Part shown: piece after piece, positions 15,375 through 23,066 of the stretch
How positions within the stretch are numbered: the first letter of the stretch is position 1
Layout: every line of letters starts with the position of its first letter
Assembly (NCBI GenBank): GCA_002239065.1
Contig: MPNO01000020.1
Span: 1-64,000, forward strand
Direction: 5' to 3'
DNA from: Defluviicoccus sp. bin129
GTDB lineage: Bacteria > Pseudomonadota > Alphaproteobacteria > MPNO01
Length of the DNA: 64,000 nt
Translations under genes and position numbers: made by a program
The notes under the pieces: model-generated
Databases searched by the model: none
Seen by the model: only the letters and a program-made list of their open reading frames with translations
What the model was told of the DNA's origin: nothing

Positions 15375-16792
15375 CACCAGGCCCCCGTCGCGGCGCCGCG
15401 CCAGTCGTCGGAATGGTCCGGGCGCAGCCAGCCGCGCGCGGGCGCCCGCCCGTCCTCGACCCGCGCCGAGCGCCGGGCCGGCGCTGCCACGTAGTCGAAT
15501 TCGACCGGCCCGGTCCCGGCGATGTGGCAGCCGATGGCGAGCGACCAGAACCGGTCGGCATGGCCGTCGGTCCCGCTCCCGTCGGACACCAGCCGGGGCG
15601 CGCCGCCGGCGCCGCCGAGCCGCCTGACCGAGCGCAGATCGGCTTCGGTGTCCTCGTCGTCGGGGATCCTGAGCCGCGCGTCCTCGGCGCGGGCGAGCAG
15701 CGACGTAGCCAGCATCAGCCTGGTCGGGCCGGTGAACAGGAAGCCCTCGACCATGTGCCGGCCGTGCTCGTCCTGGAGGTCCTCGAAGAACCCCTCGCCC
15801 ATGCCGGTCTGGTCGACCCCGATGCGGATCGCGTTGTACTGGCGGCGCATGCGGCGCACCTCGGCGCGCTGCTCGGAGAACCGCGCGTCGCGCAGGATCG
15901 CCATCTCGCGGGTCCAGAGCACGTCGCCCACCGGCTCCAGCGCGGTGCACACCCAGAGATGCCGGCGCCGCGCCACGTCGATCGCGAGCCAGGAGAGCCC
16001 GCCCTCGTAGAGCTCGGGCCGGCCGGCGTCGGCGTGCTGGATGCCCCGGATGGTCTCCCAGGCGAGGAACGACCCGGCGCCGGCGGAGGGGATGCAGTCG
16101 AGCTCCTCGGCCGCGTTGTGGCGATAGATATGGCGGATGCCGGCGGCCCATTCGGCGCAGGCCCCGGGGGTGACGGCGCAGCCCCGGATCTCCAGCACCC
16201 GCTCGGCGAGCCCGTCGGCCAGCGCGTCGGCGAAGGCAACCTTGTGCAGCGAGCCCGGCTGCTTGCCCTTGCGGATGTCCTCGCACAGCAGGGCGAACGG
16301 GTTGCCCTCGCCGTTATGGGTCGACAGGACGTGAATCCGCCCGCCCCACACCAGGAAGGCGAGCGCCGCCTTGAGCACCTCCTCGAGATCGTCGACGAAC
16401 GCCGCCTCGTCGACGATGCCGAGATCGCCCGGCCTTCCGCGCGAGCGAAACCCCCTCGGCGCGCTCGTCATGGCGACGATCTCGCGGCCGTTGTCGAGCC
16501 CGATGCGGAACGCCTGGACCTGGCGGTCGCCGTCCTCGATCAGGGTCTCGCCGACCGTAGAGGCGACCACGTTGAGGTAGTCCGCCCAGCCGGCGCAGTC
16601 GTCGATGAAGCCGCGGGTCATCTCCCGGCTGAACGACTGATAGTAGACATTGCCGGCGTCCTCGGCGGCGTGCATCACCGCGTCATAGGCCTCGCACCAG
16701 GAGAGCCCGATGCGGCGCGATTTCTCGATCACCTTGAGCTGCGCCTTGTCGGCGACCCAGCGCCGCTGGTAGCCGAGCAGGGTGCGCCTCAT
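15374..16792 (-). CDS. Terminase large subunit, Mu gp28-like
   Basis: The product is 472 aa. It has an ATPase domain with a deviant Walker A EKSRRIGLSW (23-32) and Walker B LGIVDEA (124-130), then SAPRGFRSRGRPG and VLSTHNGEGNPF. The C-terminal nuclease part contains LAIDVAR and GVDQTGMGEGFFEDL with acidic residues. It packages phage DNA by headful with flanking host DNA. ATG 16792 overlaps the gp27 stop (ATGA). Confidence 0.9.
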   Translation of the reverse strand: MRRTLLGYQRRWVADKAQLKVIEKSRRIGLSWCEAYDAVMHAAEDAGNVYYQSFSREMTRGFIDDCAGWADYLNVVASTVGETLIEDGDRQVQAFRIGLDNGREIVAMTSAPRGFRSRGRPGDLGIVDEAAFVDDLEEVLKAALAFLVWGGRIHVLSTHNGEGNPFALLCEDIRKGKQPGSLHKVAFADALADGLAERVLEIRGCAVTPGACAEWAAGIRHIYRHNAAEELDCIPSAGAGSFLAWETIRGIQHADAGRPELYEGGLSWLAIDVARRRHLWVCTALEPVGDVLWTREMAILRDARFSEQRAEVRRMRRQYNAIRIGVDQTGMGEGFFEDLQDEHGRHMVEGFLFTGPTRLMLATSLLARAEDARLRIPDDEDTEADLRSVRRLGGAGGAPRLVSDGSGTDGHADRFWSLAIGCHIAGTGPVEFDYVAAPARRSARVEDGRAPARGWLRPDHSDDWRGAATGAW

Positions 16793-17304
16793 GCCGGCTG
16801 CTCCAGCCCCTCGATGGCGGCGCGGATCGCCGCCGCGGTATCGGTCGAGAGCCCGGCCCTGCGCGCCGCGCCGTCGGCCGCCTCGGCCGCCTCGGAGAGC
16901 GCCCTGCGCCGGTCGGCGCGGATCGCCGTGCCGGCGCGCGCGGTCTCGGCGATGGCGCGGGCGGCGGCGGCGATCTGCTTGAGGTCGCCCCCCTCGGCCG
17001 CCAGCAGCAGGCTGAACATGCGGTCCTGGGCGATGCGGAGCGCCGCGTCGGCCATCGCGTTGGAGTCGTCGGGCGTCGCCGCGACCAGCGTCTGGGCCAT
17101 CTCGGTCGACAACCGGACCTGCTCGATCCGGCGTTCCAGCGCCGAGCCGTAGCGATGCACCGCGGCGTGCGACATCGGATGGCCCTGCTCGGCCAGCCAC
17201 TCGGCGAGCTGGGCATAGCCCGAGAAGCCGCGCTCGATCAGCAGCCGGTCGAGGCGCTCCCGGACCTCGCGCGGCAGCGCCATGACCTTGGACCGGGCCG
17301 GCAC
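16789..17304 (-). CDS. Terminase small subunit, Mu gp27-like (DUF3486)
   Basis: The 171-aa product has an N-terminal helix-turn-helix pattern: LPREVRERLDRLLIERGFSG, AEWLAEQGHPMSHAAVHRYG. This is the DUF3486 signature. It recognises DNA for packaging. A GTG at 17304 starts four bases after the previous stop; ATG 17283 is an alternative. Confidence 0.85.
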   Translation of the reverse strand: MPARSKVMALPREVRERLDRLLIERGFSGYAQLAEWLAEQGHPMSHAAVHRYGSALERRIEQVRLSTEMAQTLVAATPDDSNAMADAALRIAQDRMFSLLLAAEGGDLKQIAAAARAIAETARAGTAIRADRRRALSEAAEAADGAARRAGLSTDTAAAIRAAIEGLEQPA

Positions 17305-17308
17305 GGCG

Positions 17309-17623
17309 TCAGCCCTCGACGCGCGGCGGCCGCCTGATCCCGGCCTCGCAATCGACCTGGTATTCGGCGACGTCGTAGCCGTAGCGGGTGAGGGTCGCGC
17401 GCCAGGGGTGGATCTCGGAACGCTCGATCTCGACCAGCTTGCGCTTTTGCAGATAGTCCAGCTGGTCGCGCACGAAGTTGGTCGTCACCCCGAGGAACTC
17501 GGCGGCGACGACCTCGCGAATCATGATCTCGGTCGCGCCCATATGCCCGCCGACATGTATCGTGCGGATAATCGCCCAGCGGACGCTGGGCAGCATCGCC
17601 TCGCCGACGATCCTATCGACCAT
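17309..17623 (-). CDS. Mu gp26-like winged-helix protein
   Basis: The 104-aa product has a winged-helix pattern (EVVAAEFLGVTTNFVRDQLD, LQKRKLVEIERSEI, ATLTRYGYDVAEY). Its place between gp25 and gp27 is that of Mu gp26. It probably helps packaging initiation or acts as a local DNA binder. Confidence 0.75.
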   Translation of the reverse strand: MVDRIVGEAMLPSVRWAIIRTIHVGGHMGATEIMIREVVAAEFLGVTTNFVRDQLDYLQKRKLVEIERSEIHPWRATLTRYGYDVAEYQVDCEAGIRRPPRVEG

Positions 17624-17936
17624 GGTCTTCCTTCTGGTTGAGCCGTTCGTCGAGCCGGGTCAGCAGCCGGCCCTGTTTCTCCAGCGCCCCCAGGACCCGG
17701 CTGGTATGCGGCACCCAGTCCTCGCGGCGCACGAAGTTCCGCTCGATGCACAGCTGCATCCGGTGCATCTCGCCGCGCAGCGCCTCGATCCGGCCGGTGG
17801 CTTCCGCGAGCTTCTCGATGCGCTCGTCGTCGACGTCCTGGCGGGATTCGAGGCGGCGCAAGCGGACGAACAGCCCGCAGCAGATCGCGATCACGATGCT
17901 GACGACGGTGCCGCCGACGATCTCGGTAAAGCTCAC
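17613..17936 (-). CDS. Mu gp25-like DUF2730 protein
   Basis: The product is 107 aa from GTG 17936 (GTGA overlap). An N-terminal membrane helix (VSIVIAICCGLFV) is followed by a long coiled coil of charged residues (RIEALRGEMHRMQLCIERNF). This matches DUF2730, found beside lysis and terminase genes in Mu-like phages. Confidence 0.75.
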   Translation of the reverse strand: MSFTEIVGGTVVSIVIAICCGLFVRLRRLESRQDVDDERIEKLAEATGRIEALRGEMHRMQLCIERNFVRREDWVPHTSRVLGALEKQGRLLTRLDERLNQKEDHGR

Positions 17937-18187
17937 CGCGTCGCCCCCGTCCGCTCGCGGCAGGAAGCGTGCGCCCCTTCCCATGCCTCGGCGACCGCCC
18001 GGCAATCGCCGAGCGCCGCGAGCAGGTCCGCGAGCGAGACCGCCGCCGCGCCCCCGGGCAGATCCGGGCAGGTCAGCGCGGGCGGCGTCTCCGGGCATAT
18101 CGCGACCGAGAGCCGCACCGCCGCCGGCTCCCCGCCGGCGCAGCCGGCGCAGGCGATCGCGGCCAGCAGGATCATCGCGCGCGCCAT
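17933..18187 (-). CDS. Small lipoprotein-like protein, Rz1 (outer spanin) candidate
   Basis: The 84-aa product has a signal peptide with a lipobox-like LAAIACAGCAGG. The mature part is Pro/Cys-containing (CPETPPALTCPDLPGG). It follows and overlaps an Rz-like gene by 16 bases. That is consistent with an outer-membrane spanin partner, though it is longer than many Rz1 proteins. Confidence 0.55.
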   Translation of the reverse strand: MARAMILLAAIACAGCAGGEPAAVRLSVAICPETPPALTCPDLPGGAAAVSLADLLAALGDCRAVAEAWEGAHASCRERTGATR

Positions 18188-18531
18188 GACTCGATCGCCT
18201 CCCGGACGCTGTCGTTGAGGCCGCAGGACCCGCCGGGCGGGGCGGCGCGCGCGGCGGCGCGGAGTCGCGCGCGCAGCTCTTCGGCGCGCTCGCGCGCCCC
18301 GGCCTCGGCCGCGCGCGCGTCCCTGGCGGCCGCGCCGCGCGCTTCGGAGAGCGCCGCGTTGTCGCGGTTCAGCCGGGCGAGATAGGTGAGCTCGACCCTG
18401 GCCGCGCCGGCGGCGCGGATCGTCGACACGGTATAGGCGAGCGCCCCCGCCGCGGCCGTGGCGGCGGCCAGCCCGGCGACCAGCAGCGCCGGGAAGCGGG
18501 AGATGCCGATCACCGAACGGACGATGCCCAT
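18172..18531 (-). CDS. Rz-like inner spanin
   Basis: The 119-aa product has one N-terminal membrane segment (ALLVAGLAAATAAAGALAY) followed by a periplasmic coiled coil rich in Ala, Arg and Glu (ARDARAAEAGARERAEELRA), the layout of inner spanins. It overlaps the transglycosylase gene by 22 bases. Confidence 0.6.
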   Translation of the reverse strand: MGIVRSVIGISRFPALLVAGLAAATAAAGALAYTVSTIRAAGAARVELTYLARLNRDNAALSEARGAAARDARAAEAGARERAEELRARLRAAARAAPPGGSCGLNDSVREAIESWRAR

Positions 18532-19088
18532 GGCGAGCCCGTCAGTGTTTGCCAGTAGGCGGCGATGCGGCGCAGATAGGTCCGGGTCTCGCGCGCGTGC
18601 CGCCCGGTCACCGCGCCCAGGCACGGCGCGATCCCCGACCAGCTGCGGGCGCCGTGGCAACGGCGCTGCGCCTTGACGATGTTCCCGGGGCCGGCATTGT
18701 AGCTGGCGAGCGCGAGTTCGACGCGCTCCGGTTCCGGCCGCGGCGCCGACCAGACCAGGGCGAGGCGCTGCATGTAGGCGGCCTGCGCGCGGATCGCGAG
18801 GGGCGCGTCCCAGGGCGTGCCGGTCCAGCCGCGGCGGCGCATCGTCTCGGCCCAGGTGCCCGGCATGAATTGCGCGATCCCCTGCGCGCCGGCGCGCGAG
18901 ACCGCGCCGGGATCGAGGCCGCTCTCCGCGGCGCCCTGGGCCTTGAGGACGCACCAGTAGCGGGCGCGCTCGGGCGGCCAGAAGGCGAGCGCCGCCCGGC
19001 GGAAATGCGGGTCGTAGATCTGCGTCCAGTCGCCGCCGGTGCAGGCGAGCGACCCGGACAGGATCATCGCGGCGAGCGCCTCCAGCAT
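18510..19088 (-). CDS. Phage lytic transglycosylase (SLT family endolysin)
   Basis: The 192-aa product has an N-terminal hydrophobic signal-like segment. The catalytic pattern is AQGAAESGLDP with its Glu, then GAQGIAQFMPGTW and LALASYNAGPGNI, all standard for the SLT fold. It cleaves peptidoglycan glycan strands at lysis. It starts one base after the holin stop. Confidence 0.85.
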   Translation of the reverse strand: MLEALAAMILSGSLACTGGDWTQIYDPHFRRAALAFWPPERARYWCVLKAQGAAESGLDPGAVSRAGAQGIAQFMPGTWAETMRRRGWTGTPWDAPLAIRAQAAYMQRLALVWSAPRPEPERVELALASYNAGPGNIVKAQRRCHGARSWSGIAPCLGAVTGRHARETRTYLRRIAAYWQTLTGSPWASSVR

Positions 19089-19089
19089 G

Positions 19090-19350
19090 TCAATGCGCGA
19101 CGCCGGCGAGGGTCGCGGCGGCGACCACGATGCCCGCGGTGACGAGCCCGTGCGCCAGGCCGACGGCGATCTGCGCGCCGGTCTCGCCCTCGTCCGCACG
19201 CTTTTCCATCCGCAGGATCGCGTCGAAGAACGGCAGCGCCAGCTTCTGGCAGCCGGTCCAGCGCAGGATGCCCAGCAGCAGCACGATCATCGCCACCGCG
19301 AGCCCGAAGGAGACGGTCTTGGTCAGGGCAAGCGCCCAATAGTCGATCAC
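19090..19350 (-). CDS. Holin-like membrane protein
   Basis: The 86-aa product from GTG 19350 has two membrane segments, SFGLAVAMIVLLLGILRW and GLVTAGIVVAAATLAGV, joined by a charged loop (RMEKRADEGETGAQ). Together with the adjacent transglycosylase this fits a holin. It is the first gene after the promoter region. Confidence 0.7.
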   Translation of the reverse strand: MIDYWALALTKTVSFGLAVAMIVLLLGILRWTGCQKLALPFFDAILRMEKRADEGETGAQIAVGLAHGLVTAGIVVAAATLAGVAH

Positions 19351-19616
19351 GGCTGAGTCCTCGATAGAGGCGGGTCGGCGGCCTGGATCGGACCCGGCGG
19401 GAGGCGGGCGACGAGCGCCCCGGGCGTGCCCCGGCCGCTCGTGCTATCGCGTTCCGCCGGGCCCGAACCGTCGGCCTGCGCGCTCCCGCGCGGTCAGCGT
19501 TCGGTGGGGCTGCGGGTGTTCACGTTTCCCTCCGGTCCGGTTCGGGCCGACCATGGAGGGGGCTCGCGGTCGCCGGAAGTGAACCATGGTTCACCGGCCG
19601 CGTTTACTGGCCGCGT
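19351..19616. promoter_or_regulatory. Middle/late promoter region between mor and the lysis-head block
   Basis: No gene is seen here. The region carries the 16-bp palindrome and most of three 13-bp tandem repeats at its mor end, and a rather T-rich stretch (about 19518-19536). It is the only long gap in more than 10 kb of minus-strand genes. The lysis, packaging and head transcript therefore probably starts here. The exact promoter is not resolved. Confidence 0.6.
19579..19594. promoter_or_regulatory. 16-bp perfect palindrome, candidate Mor operator
   Basis: GTGAACCATGGTTCAC is identical to the core of the palindrome at 8362-8379. Both copies precede late minus-strand genes. A dimeric activator such as the Mor homologue encoded next door could bind both. 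That is inferred from position and symmetry. Confidence 0.6.
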
Positions 19617-19627
19617 TCACTGGCCGC
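19589..19627. repeat. Three tandem 13-bp repeats overlapping the end of mor
   Basis: Copies read GTTCACCGGCCGC, GTTTACTGGCCGC and GTTCACTGGCCGC. The last copy contains the mor stop codon. The first shares GTTCAC with the palindrome. They may be slippage products or extra half-sites for the same protein. Confidence 0.7.
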
Positions 19628-19967
19628 GGCGGTATCTCCGCGCGGTCTGGCGCGAGATGCCGAGCAGGCGGGCGATGTCGGCGACCGCCGTGCCCTGCCG
19701 GGTCAGATGGCGCACCAGGGCGCGGCGCGCCATCGGGACGTAGACGGTCTCGCCCTGGAAGCGCTCGGCGATCGCCCGCGCCGTCTCCAGCCCGACGACG
19801 CGGGCCAGCGCATGGCCGGCGGTGACGGTGGCCGGGCGCGGCACCCGGAGCTCGATCCCGCCGAGCTCGAGCGCCAGCGCCAGCGCCGCGCCGCGCCCGG
19901 CGATCTCCTCGATCTCGGCCAGCGCGCCGGGCAGCGGCGGGGGGTCAAGCGTCGCCGTCGCCGTCAT
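19617..19967 (-). CDS. mor: Mor-type transcription activator
   Basis: The 116-aa product is close to Mu Mor (129 aa). It has the dimerisation part ALARVVGLETARAIAERFQG followed by ETVYVP and a C-terminal helix-turn-helix, GTAVADIARLLGISRQTARR. Mor activates the middle promoter in Mu. No second Mor/C-like gene is visible, so this one may control all late transcripts here. ATGA overlap with the gene upstream. Confidence 0.85.
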   Translation of the reverse strand: MTATATLDPPPLPGALAEIEEIAGRGAALALALELGGIELRVPRPATVTAGHALARVVGLETARAIAERFQGETVYVPMARRALVRHLTRQGTAVADIARLLGISRQTARRYRRGQ

Positions 19968-20035
19968 CGCCGCTTCCGCTTCCGGGTCAGGACGCCGAGC
20001 GCCACCATGACCGCGATGCAGGCGAGCAGGGTCAT
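19964..20035 (-). CDS. 23-aa membrane micropeptide
   Basis: The peptide has one hydrophobic helix (LLACIAVMVALGVL) and a basic tail (TRKRKRR). It overlaps gemA upstream (ATGA) and mor downstream (ATGA). That exact coupling on both sides argues that it is translated. Function unknown; a membrane-acting regulator or just a coupling device is possible. Confidence 0.6.
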   Translation of the reverse strand: MTLLACIAVMVALGVLTRKRKRR

Positions 20036-20700
20036 TCCGAAACCCCGCGCAGCCATTCGCCGAGCTCGCGATGGAGCCGCGCGAGGGTCGAGGCGGGGAG
20101 CGCGGTGTAGCAGGCCGAATCGCCCCGGAAGCGGGTCACCCAGGCGTGCAGCGCGGCGTCGTGGCCGATGCGCACCGCGCCGGCTTCGTGCAGGGCCCGC
20201 CACAGCGCCTCGAGGACGCGGGCGCCGGGCACGTGCTTCGGCTTGCGCCCCGCGACGGCGTAGGGCGACCAGTCGACGCCGCCGTCGCGCGCGAGCCAGT
20301 CCTTCAGCGCCTCGATGCAGGCCGAGCTCTGCGCCGGCGTCGCCCAGCGCGCCGCGTCGATCCCCGCCTGGCGGCGGATGAAGGCGGCGAGCGCGGCGTC
20401 GCTTTTGTCGCGCACCACGCCCAGCCAGTATCCCGAGATCCACAGCGCGCGCAGCTTCGCCGTGTGCGGGCCGACCGGCAGCGCGGCGGTGCGGGGCTCC
20501 CCGGCCGGCCGGCCGCCCGCCGCGGGCTTCGATCCGCGGCCGAGCGCGCGGAGCACCCGCCCCATCTCGGCCGGGCTCATGTCCGTGAGCGACGCCTTGC
20601 CGGTCGCGCGCAGCTGGATGTCGTGGCGCGCGGCATCGTCGATCCCGGCCTCGCGGCACCGGGCGAAGATCGCGCGGCGGATGCGGGCGGGGTCGGTCAT
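20032..20700 (-). CDS. gemA: GemA / Mu gp16-like protein (DUF1018)
   Basis: The 222-aa product has the N-terminal RATGKASLTDMSPAEMGRVL and the later TAKLRALWISGYWLGVVRDKSDAALAAFIRRQAG pattern, plus PAQSSACIEALKDWLAR. These define the DUF1018 GemA family. In Mu, GemA affects host gene expression and DNA supercoiling. ATG 20700 overlaps the preceding stop. Confidence 0.85.
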   Translation of the reverse strand: MTDPARIRRAIFARCREAGIDDAARHDIQLRATGKASLTDMSPAEMGRVLRALGRGSKPAAGGRPAGEPRTAALPVGPHTAKLRALWISGYWLGVVRDKSDAALAAFIRRQAGIDAARWATPAQSSACIEALKDWLARDGGVDWSPYAVAGRKPKHVPGARVLEALWRALHEAGAVRIGHDAALHAWVTRFRGDSACYTALPASTLARLHRELGEWLRGVSE

Positions 20701-20975
20701 GGCTCGGCCCTTTCCCTGGCCGGCTGCCAGACCGCGATCTCGCCCTTGACGACCCAGGTCTTGTGCTTCCGCGCCGCGGCGTGGTCGCGCGCCTCGACAT
20801 TCGCCCGCCGGCCGCTACCGCCCTTCTTGCAGTTGACGCACCCCCAGCTCGGGAGCATCGCGGCGGCGCCCCGCTCGACCCCGTGTTTGAGATGAATCTC
20901 GCCCCGCACCCTGGCGCCGGGGTCGATCTCCGGCGGCCCGGGAACCGTGCCGCGGATGCTCATGCGGTCACTCAC
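20697..20975 (-). CDS. Hypothetical early protein with paired cysteines
   Basis: The 92-aa product from GTG 20975 (ATG 20963 is an alternative) has a beta-rich start (GARVRGEIHLKHG) and a single CVNC pair in a Lys/Arg-rich centre, ending KTWVVKGEIAVWQPA. It may bind nucleic acid. I do not recognise the family. Confidence 0.55.
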   Translation of the reverse strand: MSDRMSIRGTVPGPPEIDPGARVRGEIHLKHGVERGAAAMLPSWGCVNCKKGGSGRRANVEARDHAAARKHKTWVVKGEIAVWQPARERAEP

Positions 20976-21300
20976 CGCGCGCCCTTTCCGGCGCCAGGGG
21001 GTTGCGGATGGGCGGCCAGCCGGAGACGCCGTCCCACCGGCTGCCCTTGGCGGTGTTGCATTTGACGTGGGTGACCTGCCAGTTGCGGCGGTCGTGCGCG
21101 CCGCCGCGCGCCAGCGGCCGGATGTGGTCGATGTTGACCGGGCGCCCGTCGCGCAGCTCGCCGCCGCAGAGCGGGCATTTCCAGCCCTGCTCCTTGGCGA
21201 TCTCGCCCGCCTCGCCCTTGAACGGCTTCGACCGTCCGGGCGTCTGCGTCTTCCCCTTGCGCCTCGGCGGGAAGATGAAGGCGGTGCGGCGCGCGCTCAC
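20968..21300 (-). CDS. HNH endonuclease
   Basis: The 110-aa product has CPLCGGEL, VNIDHIRPLARGGAHD, NWQVTHVKCNTAKG: a complete HNH beta-beta-alpha-metal site with a CxxC before it. Such nucleases sit in early regions of many phages and act in DNA processing. GTG start at 21300 overlaps the preceding stop as GTGA. Confidence 0.85.
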   Translation of the reverse strand: MSARRTAFIFPPRRKGKTQTPGRSKPFKGEAGEIAKEQGWKCPLCGGELRDGRPVNIDHIRPLARGGAHDRRNWQVTHVKCNTAKGSRWDGVSGWPPIRNPLAPERARGE

Positions 21301-21536
21301 GCCGTGCCTCCGCGCCCGGCGATCGCCGCCGGGTCGACCCCCTCGGGCACCGGCGCGACGCAGGACGCCAGCGCCACAAAACGCCCCTCGCCGGGGATCT
21401 CGACCTCGTAGACGAGCTCCCCCGTCAGGGTGCGGGCGGCGGCGCGGACCACGCCGAGGAGGACCGGCTGCGCGGCGCAGCCGTGATGGTGGACCACGAC
21501 GGCGGCGCCGCGCGGGATTACGCCCGGCGCGCTCAT
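21297..21536 (-). CDS. Hypothetical early protein
   Basis: The 79-aa product looks like a small beta-barrel: IPRGAAVVVHHHGCA, VLLGVVRAAARTLTGELVYEVEIPGEG, FVALASCVAPVP. It is coupled by ATGA to the methyltransferase gene upstream. It might be a small SH3-like or Tudor-like fold. No family recognised. Confidence 0.6.
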   Translation of the reverse strand: MSAPGVIPRGAAVVVHHHGCAAQPVLLGVVRAAARTLTGELVYEVEIPGEGRFVALASCVAPVPEGVDPAAIAGRGGTA

Positions 21537-22498
21537 CCGCCGAGCCCCGGATGGTTGCCCCACGAGTCCCAGCCCGCGCGCGCGCCGCGCGCGAACAGCT
21601 CGATATAGGGACCCGGCACCAGCCGCTCGATCCGCTCGTAGACCTCGGCCGGCTTTTCGGAATGCCGTCCGCGCCCGGCGCGGATCACCTCCGGCACGCC
21701 CCGGTCGAGCCGCTTCGGCTTGCCGCGGGTGCCGAGCAGGCAGAGCTCGGACCCCTTGCGGGTCCAGTAGCCGAGCCCGGGCGGGCCGTCCTTGACCCAG
21801 ACGAAGGCGGTCGAGACCAGCTCGAACCCCCAGCCGCGCATCACCCGCCCGGCGAAGCGCAGATTGTCCGAGGTCACCCAGAGGAACAGGGCGGCGTCCT
21901 CGGCGGCGATGCCGATCACCGGCATCAGCTCGATCGCGGTCAGCGAGAGCGTCGGGTAGTGCCGGTCGGGCGCGCGGTCGTTGCCGCCGGCCCAGGTCTC
22001 GAAGCGCCACGGCGGGTCGGCGAGGATGGCGCGGTAGCGCCCGGCGGGCAGCGCGTCGACCGGCGGCCCGGGCTCGGCATGCGCCGCGCGGGCGAGCGCG
22101 ATCCTGAGCTCGCCGCGCTTCATCTCGGGGTTGATCGTGCCGTCCGATACCAGCCCGTCGAAGCGCTCCTCCTCCATGCCGCAGAGCTCGACCAGGACCC
22201 GCCGGTCCTGCGGCAAATGCGAGTCATGACTCGCATTTGCCGCGACGTGGCGGGCGATGTTGGGGTCGGACGCGATGCGCATCAGCTCCTGCGCGGTGCG
22301 CGTCGAGACCGGGGTGCGCTCGGCCAGCCAGGCGAGCCAGCGGCCGTGCTCCAGCGCCTCCTTCGCGGCGGCCAGCACCCGGCCCGCCTCGACGATCGAC
22401 TCCAGCCCGCGGCGCCAGGCGGCGTCGAAGGCGCGCGCGTAGAGCTCCTCGATCTCGGCCGGGCTCGCCCCGCCCGGCGGGATGATCTCGCCGCTCAC
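21533..22498 (-). CDS. MT-A70 family adenine methyltransferase with DUF3102-like N-terminus
   Basis: The product is 321 aa from GTG 22498. Residues about 10-80 (EELYARAFDAAWRRGLESIVEAG, HGRWLAWLAERTPVSTRTAQ) look like a DUF3102-type DNA-binding helical region. The catalytic part has YRAILADPPWRF with DPPW at 161-164, YPTLSLTAIELMP, AEDAALFLWVT and a C-terminal FARGARAGWDSWGNH. This gives N6-adenine methylation of DNA in phage members. A 34-bp DNA palindrome lies in the linker (residues about 86-97). Confidence 0.85.
   Translation of the reverse strand: MSGEIIPPGGASPAEIEELYARAFDAAWRRGLESIVEAGRVLAAAKEALEHGRWLAWLAERTPVSTRTAQELMRIASDPNIARHVAANASHDSHLPQDRRVLVELCGMEEERFDGLVSDGTINPEMKRGELRIALARAAHAEPGPPVDALPAGRYRAILADPPWRFETWAGGNDRAPDRHYPTLSLTAIELMPVIGIAAEDAALFLWVTSDNLRFAGRVMRGWGFELVSTAFVWVKDGPPGLGYWTRKGSELCLLGTRGKPKRLDRGVPEVIRAGRGRHSEKPAEVYERIERLVPGPYIELFARGARAGWDSWGNHPGLGG
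22210..22243. repeat. 34-bp perfect palindrome with two GANTC sites inside the methyltransferase gene
   Basis: The strand reads GCGGCAAATGCGAGTC then ATGACTCGCATTTGCCGC, fully self-complementary with no spacer. The centre GAGTCATGACTC holds two GANTC (CcrM-type) sites. It codes in frame for part of the linker between the two protein domains. Confidence 0.85.
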
Positions 22499-22764
22499 TG
22501 GCAGGCCTCGCACTCGTCGCGGTCGTCGATCGCGCAGGCGGCCGCGGGCGCGGCGGGGCGGTCCGCCACGCGGCCGGCATCGCCCGGCTCCTTCAGCGCG
22601 ACCAGCGCATCGAGCGCCTGGCGCGCGAGCTCGGCGTCGGGAAATATCTCGGCGCGGACCGCGACGTCGTCGCGCAGCGCGCGCAGCACCGGCAGCGGCG
22701 TGCCGGGGCGCACCGGATCGGTCATCGCCGCGCGGATCGCCGCCGGCAGCTCCCAGCCCTTCAT
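22495..22764 (-). CDS. Hypothetical early protein
   Basis: The 89-aa product is helical and acidic (VLRALRDDVAVRAEIFPDAELARQALDALVALKEP), ending with a Cys-containing tail DDRDECEACQ. It overlaps both neighbours by 4 bases. No family recognised. Confidence 0.55.
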   Translation of the reverse strand: MKGWELPAAIRAAMTDPVRPGTPLPVLRALRDDVAVRAEIFPDAELARQALDALVALKEPGDAGRVADRPAAPAAACAIDDRDECEACQ

Positions 22765-23066
22765 CGCGCCACCGCCGCCGCGGTGATGCACCCGGCGCAG
22801 CGCTCGCGCCCGGGCTGGCGCGTGCCGCCGCAGCCCGGCGTCAGGCAGCGCCAGGGCGGCGCGCCGGGGTCCCGCGCCGGGGCGGGGGCGGCCGGGGGAG
22901 CCGGCGAACGGGCGGCCGGGCGCTGGCGCAGGCCCCGGCGGCAGACCGCCCCCGAAACCGCGTTGCGGGTGCGGCCGAGCGCGGCGGCAATCCCGGCATA
23001 GCTCTCGCCGGCCGCCAGCAGGGCGGCCAGGGTCCGGATCTCGCCGTCGGTCCAGCGCGGATTCAT
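22761..23066 (-). CDS. GcrA/Myb-like DNA-binding protein with C-terminal zinc knuckle
   Basis: The 101-aa product starts MNPRWTDGEIRTLAALLAAGESYAGIAAALGRTRNAVSG, the helix-turn-helix pattern of GcrA-like and SANT/Myb small regulators. The C-terminus has CLTPGCGG and CAGC, a possible zinc site. It may regulate phage or host genes. GcrA in alphaproteobacteria reads GANTC methylation, which is interesting beside the GANTC palindrome. Confidence 0.65.
   Translation of the reverse strand: MNPRWTDGEIRTLAALLAAGESYAGIAAALGRTRNAVSGAVCRRGLRQRPAARSPAPPAAPAPARDPGAPPWRCLTPGCGGTRQPGRERCAGCITAAAVAR

Noticed and set aside
14316..17152. Plus-strand frames of 392 and 579 codons opposite portal and terminase
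   Set aside because: They are mirror frames of high-GC3 genes; the minus strand shows clear portal and terminase motifs.
22257..22485. Plus-strand small frames around the 34-bp palindrome
   Set aside because: Composition is Arg/Ala/Pro-rich and the opposite strand encodes a recognisable methyltransferase.
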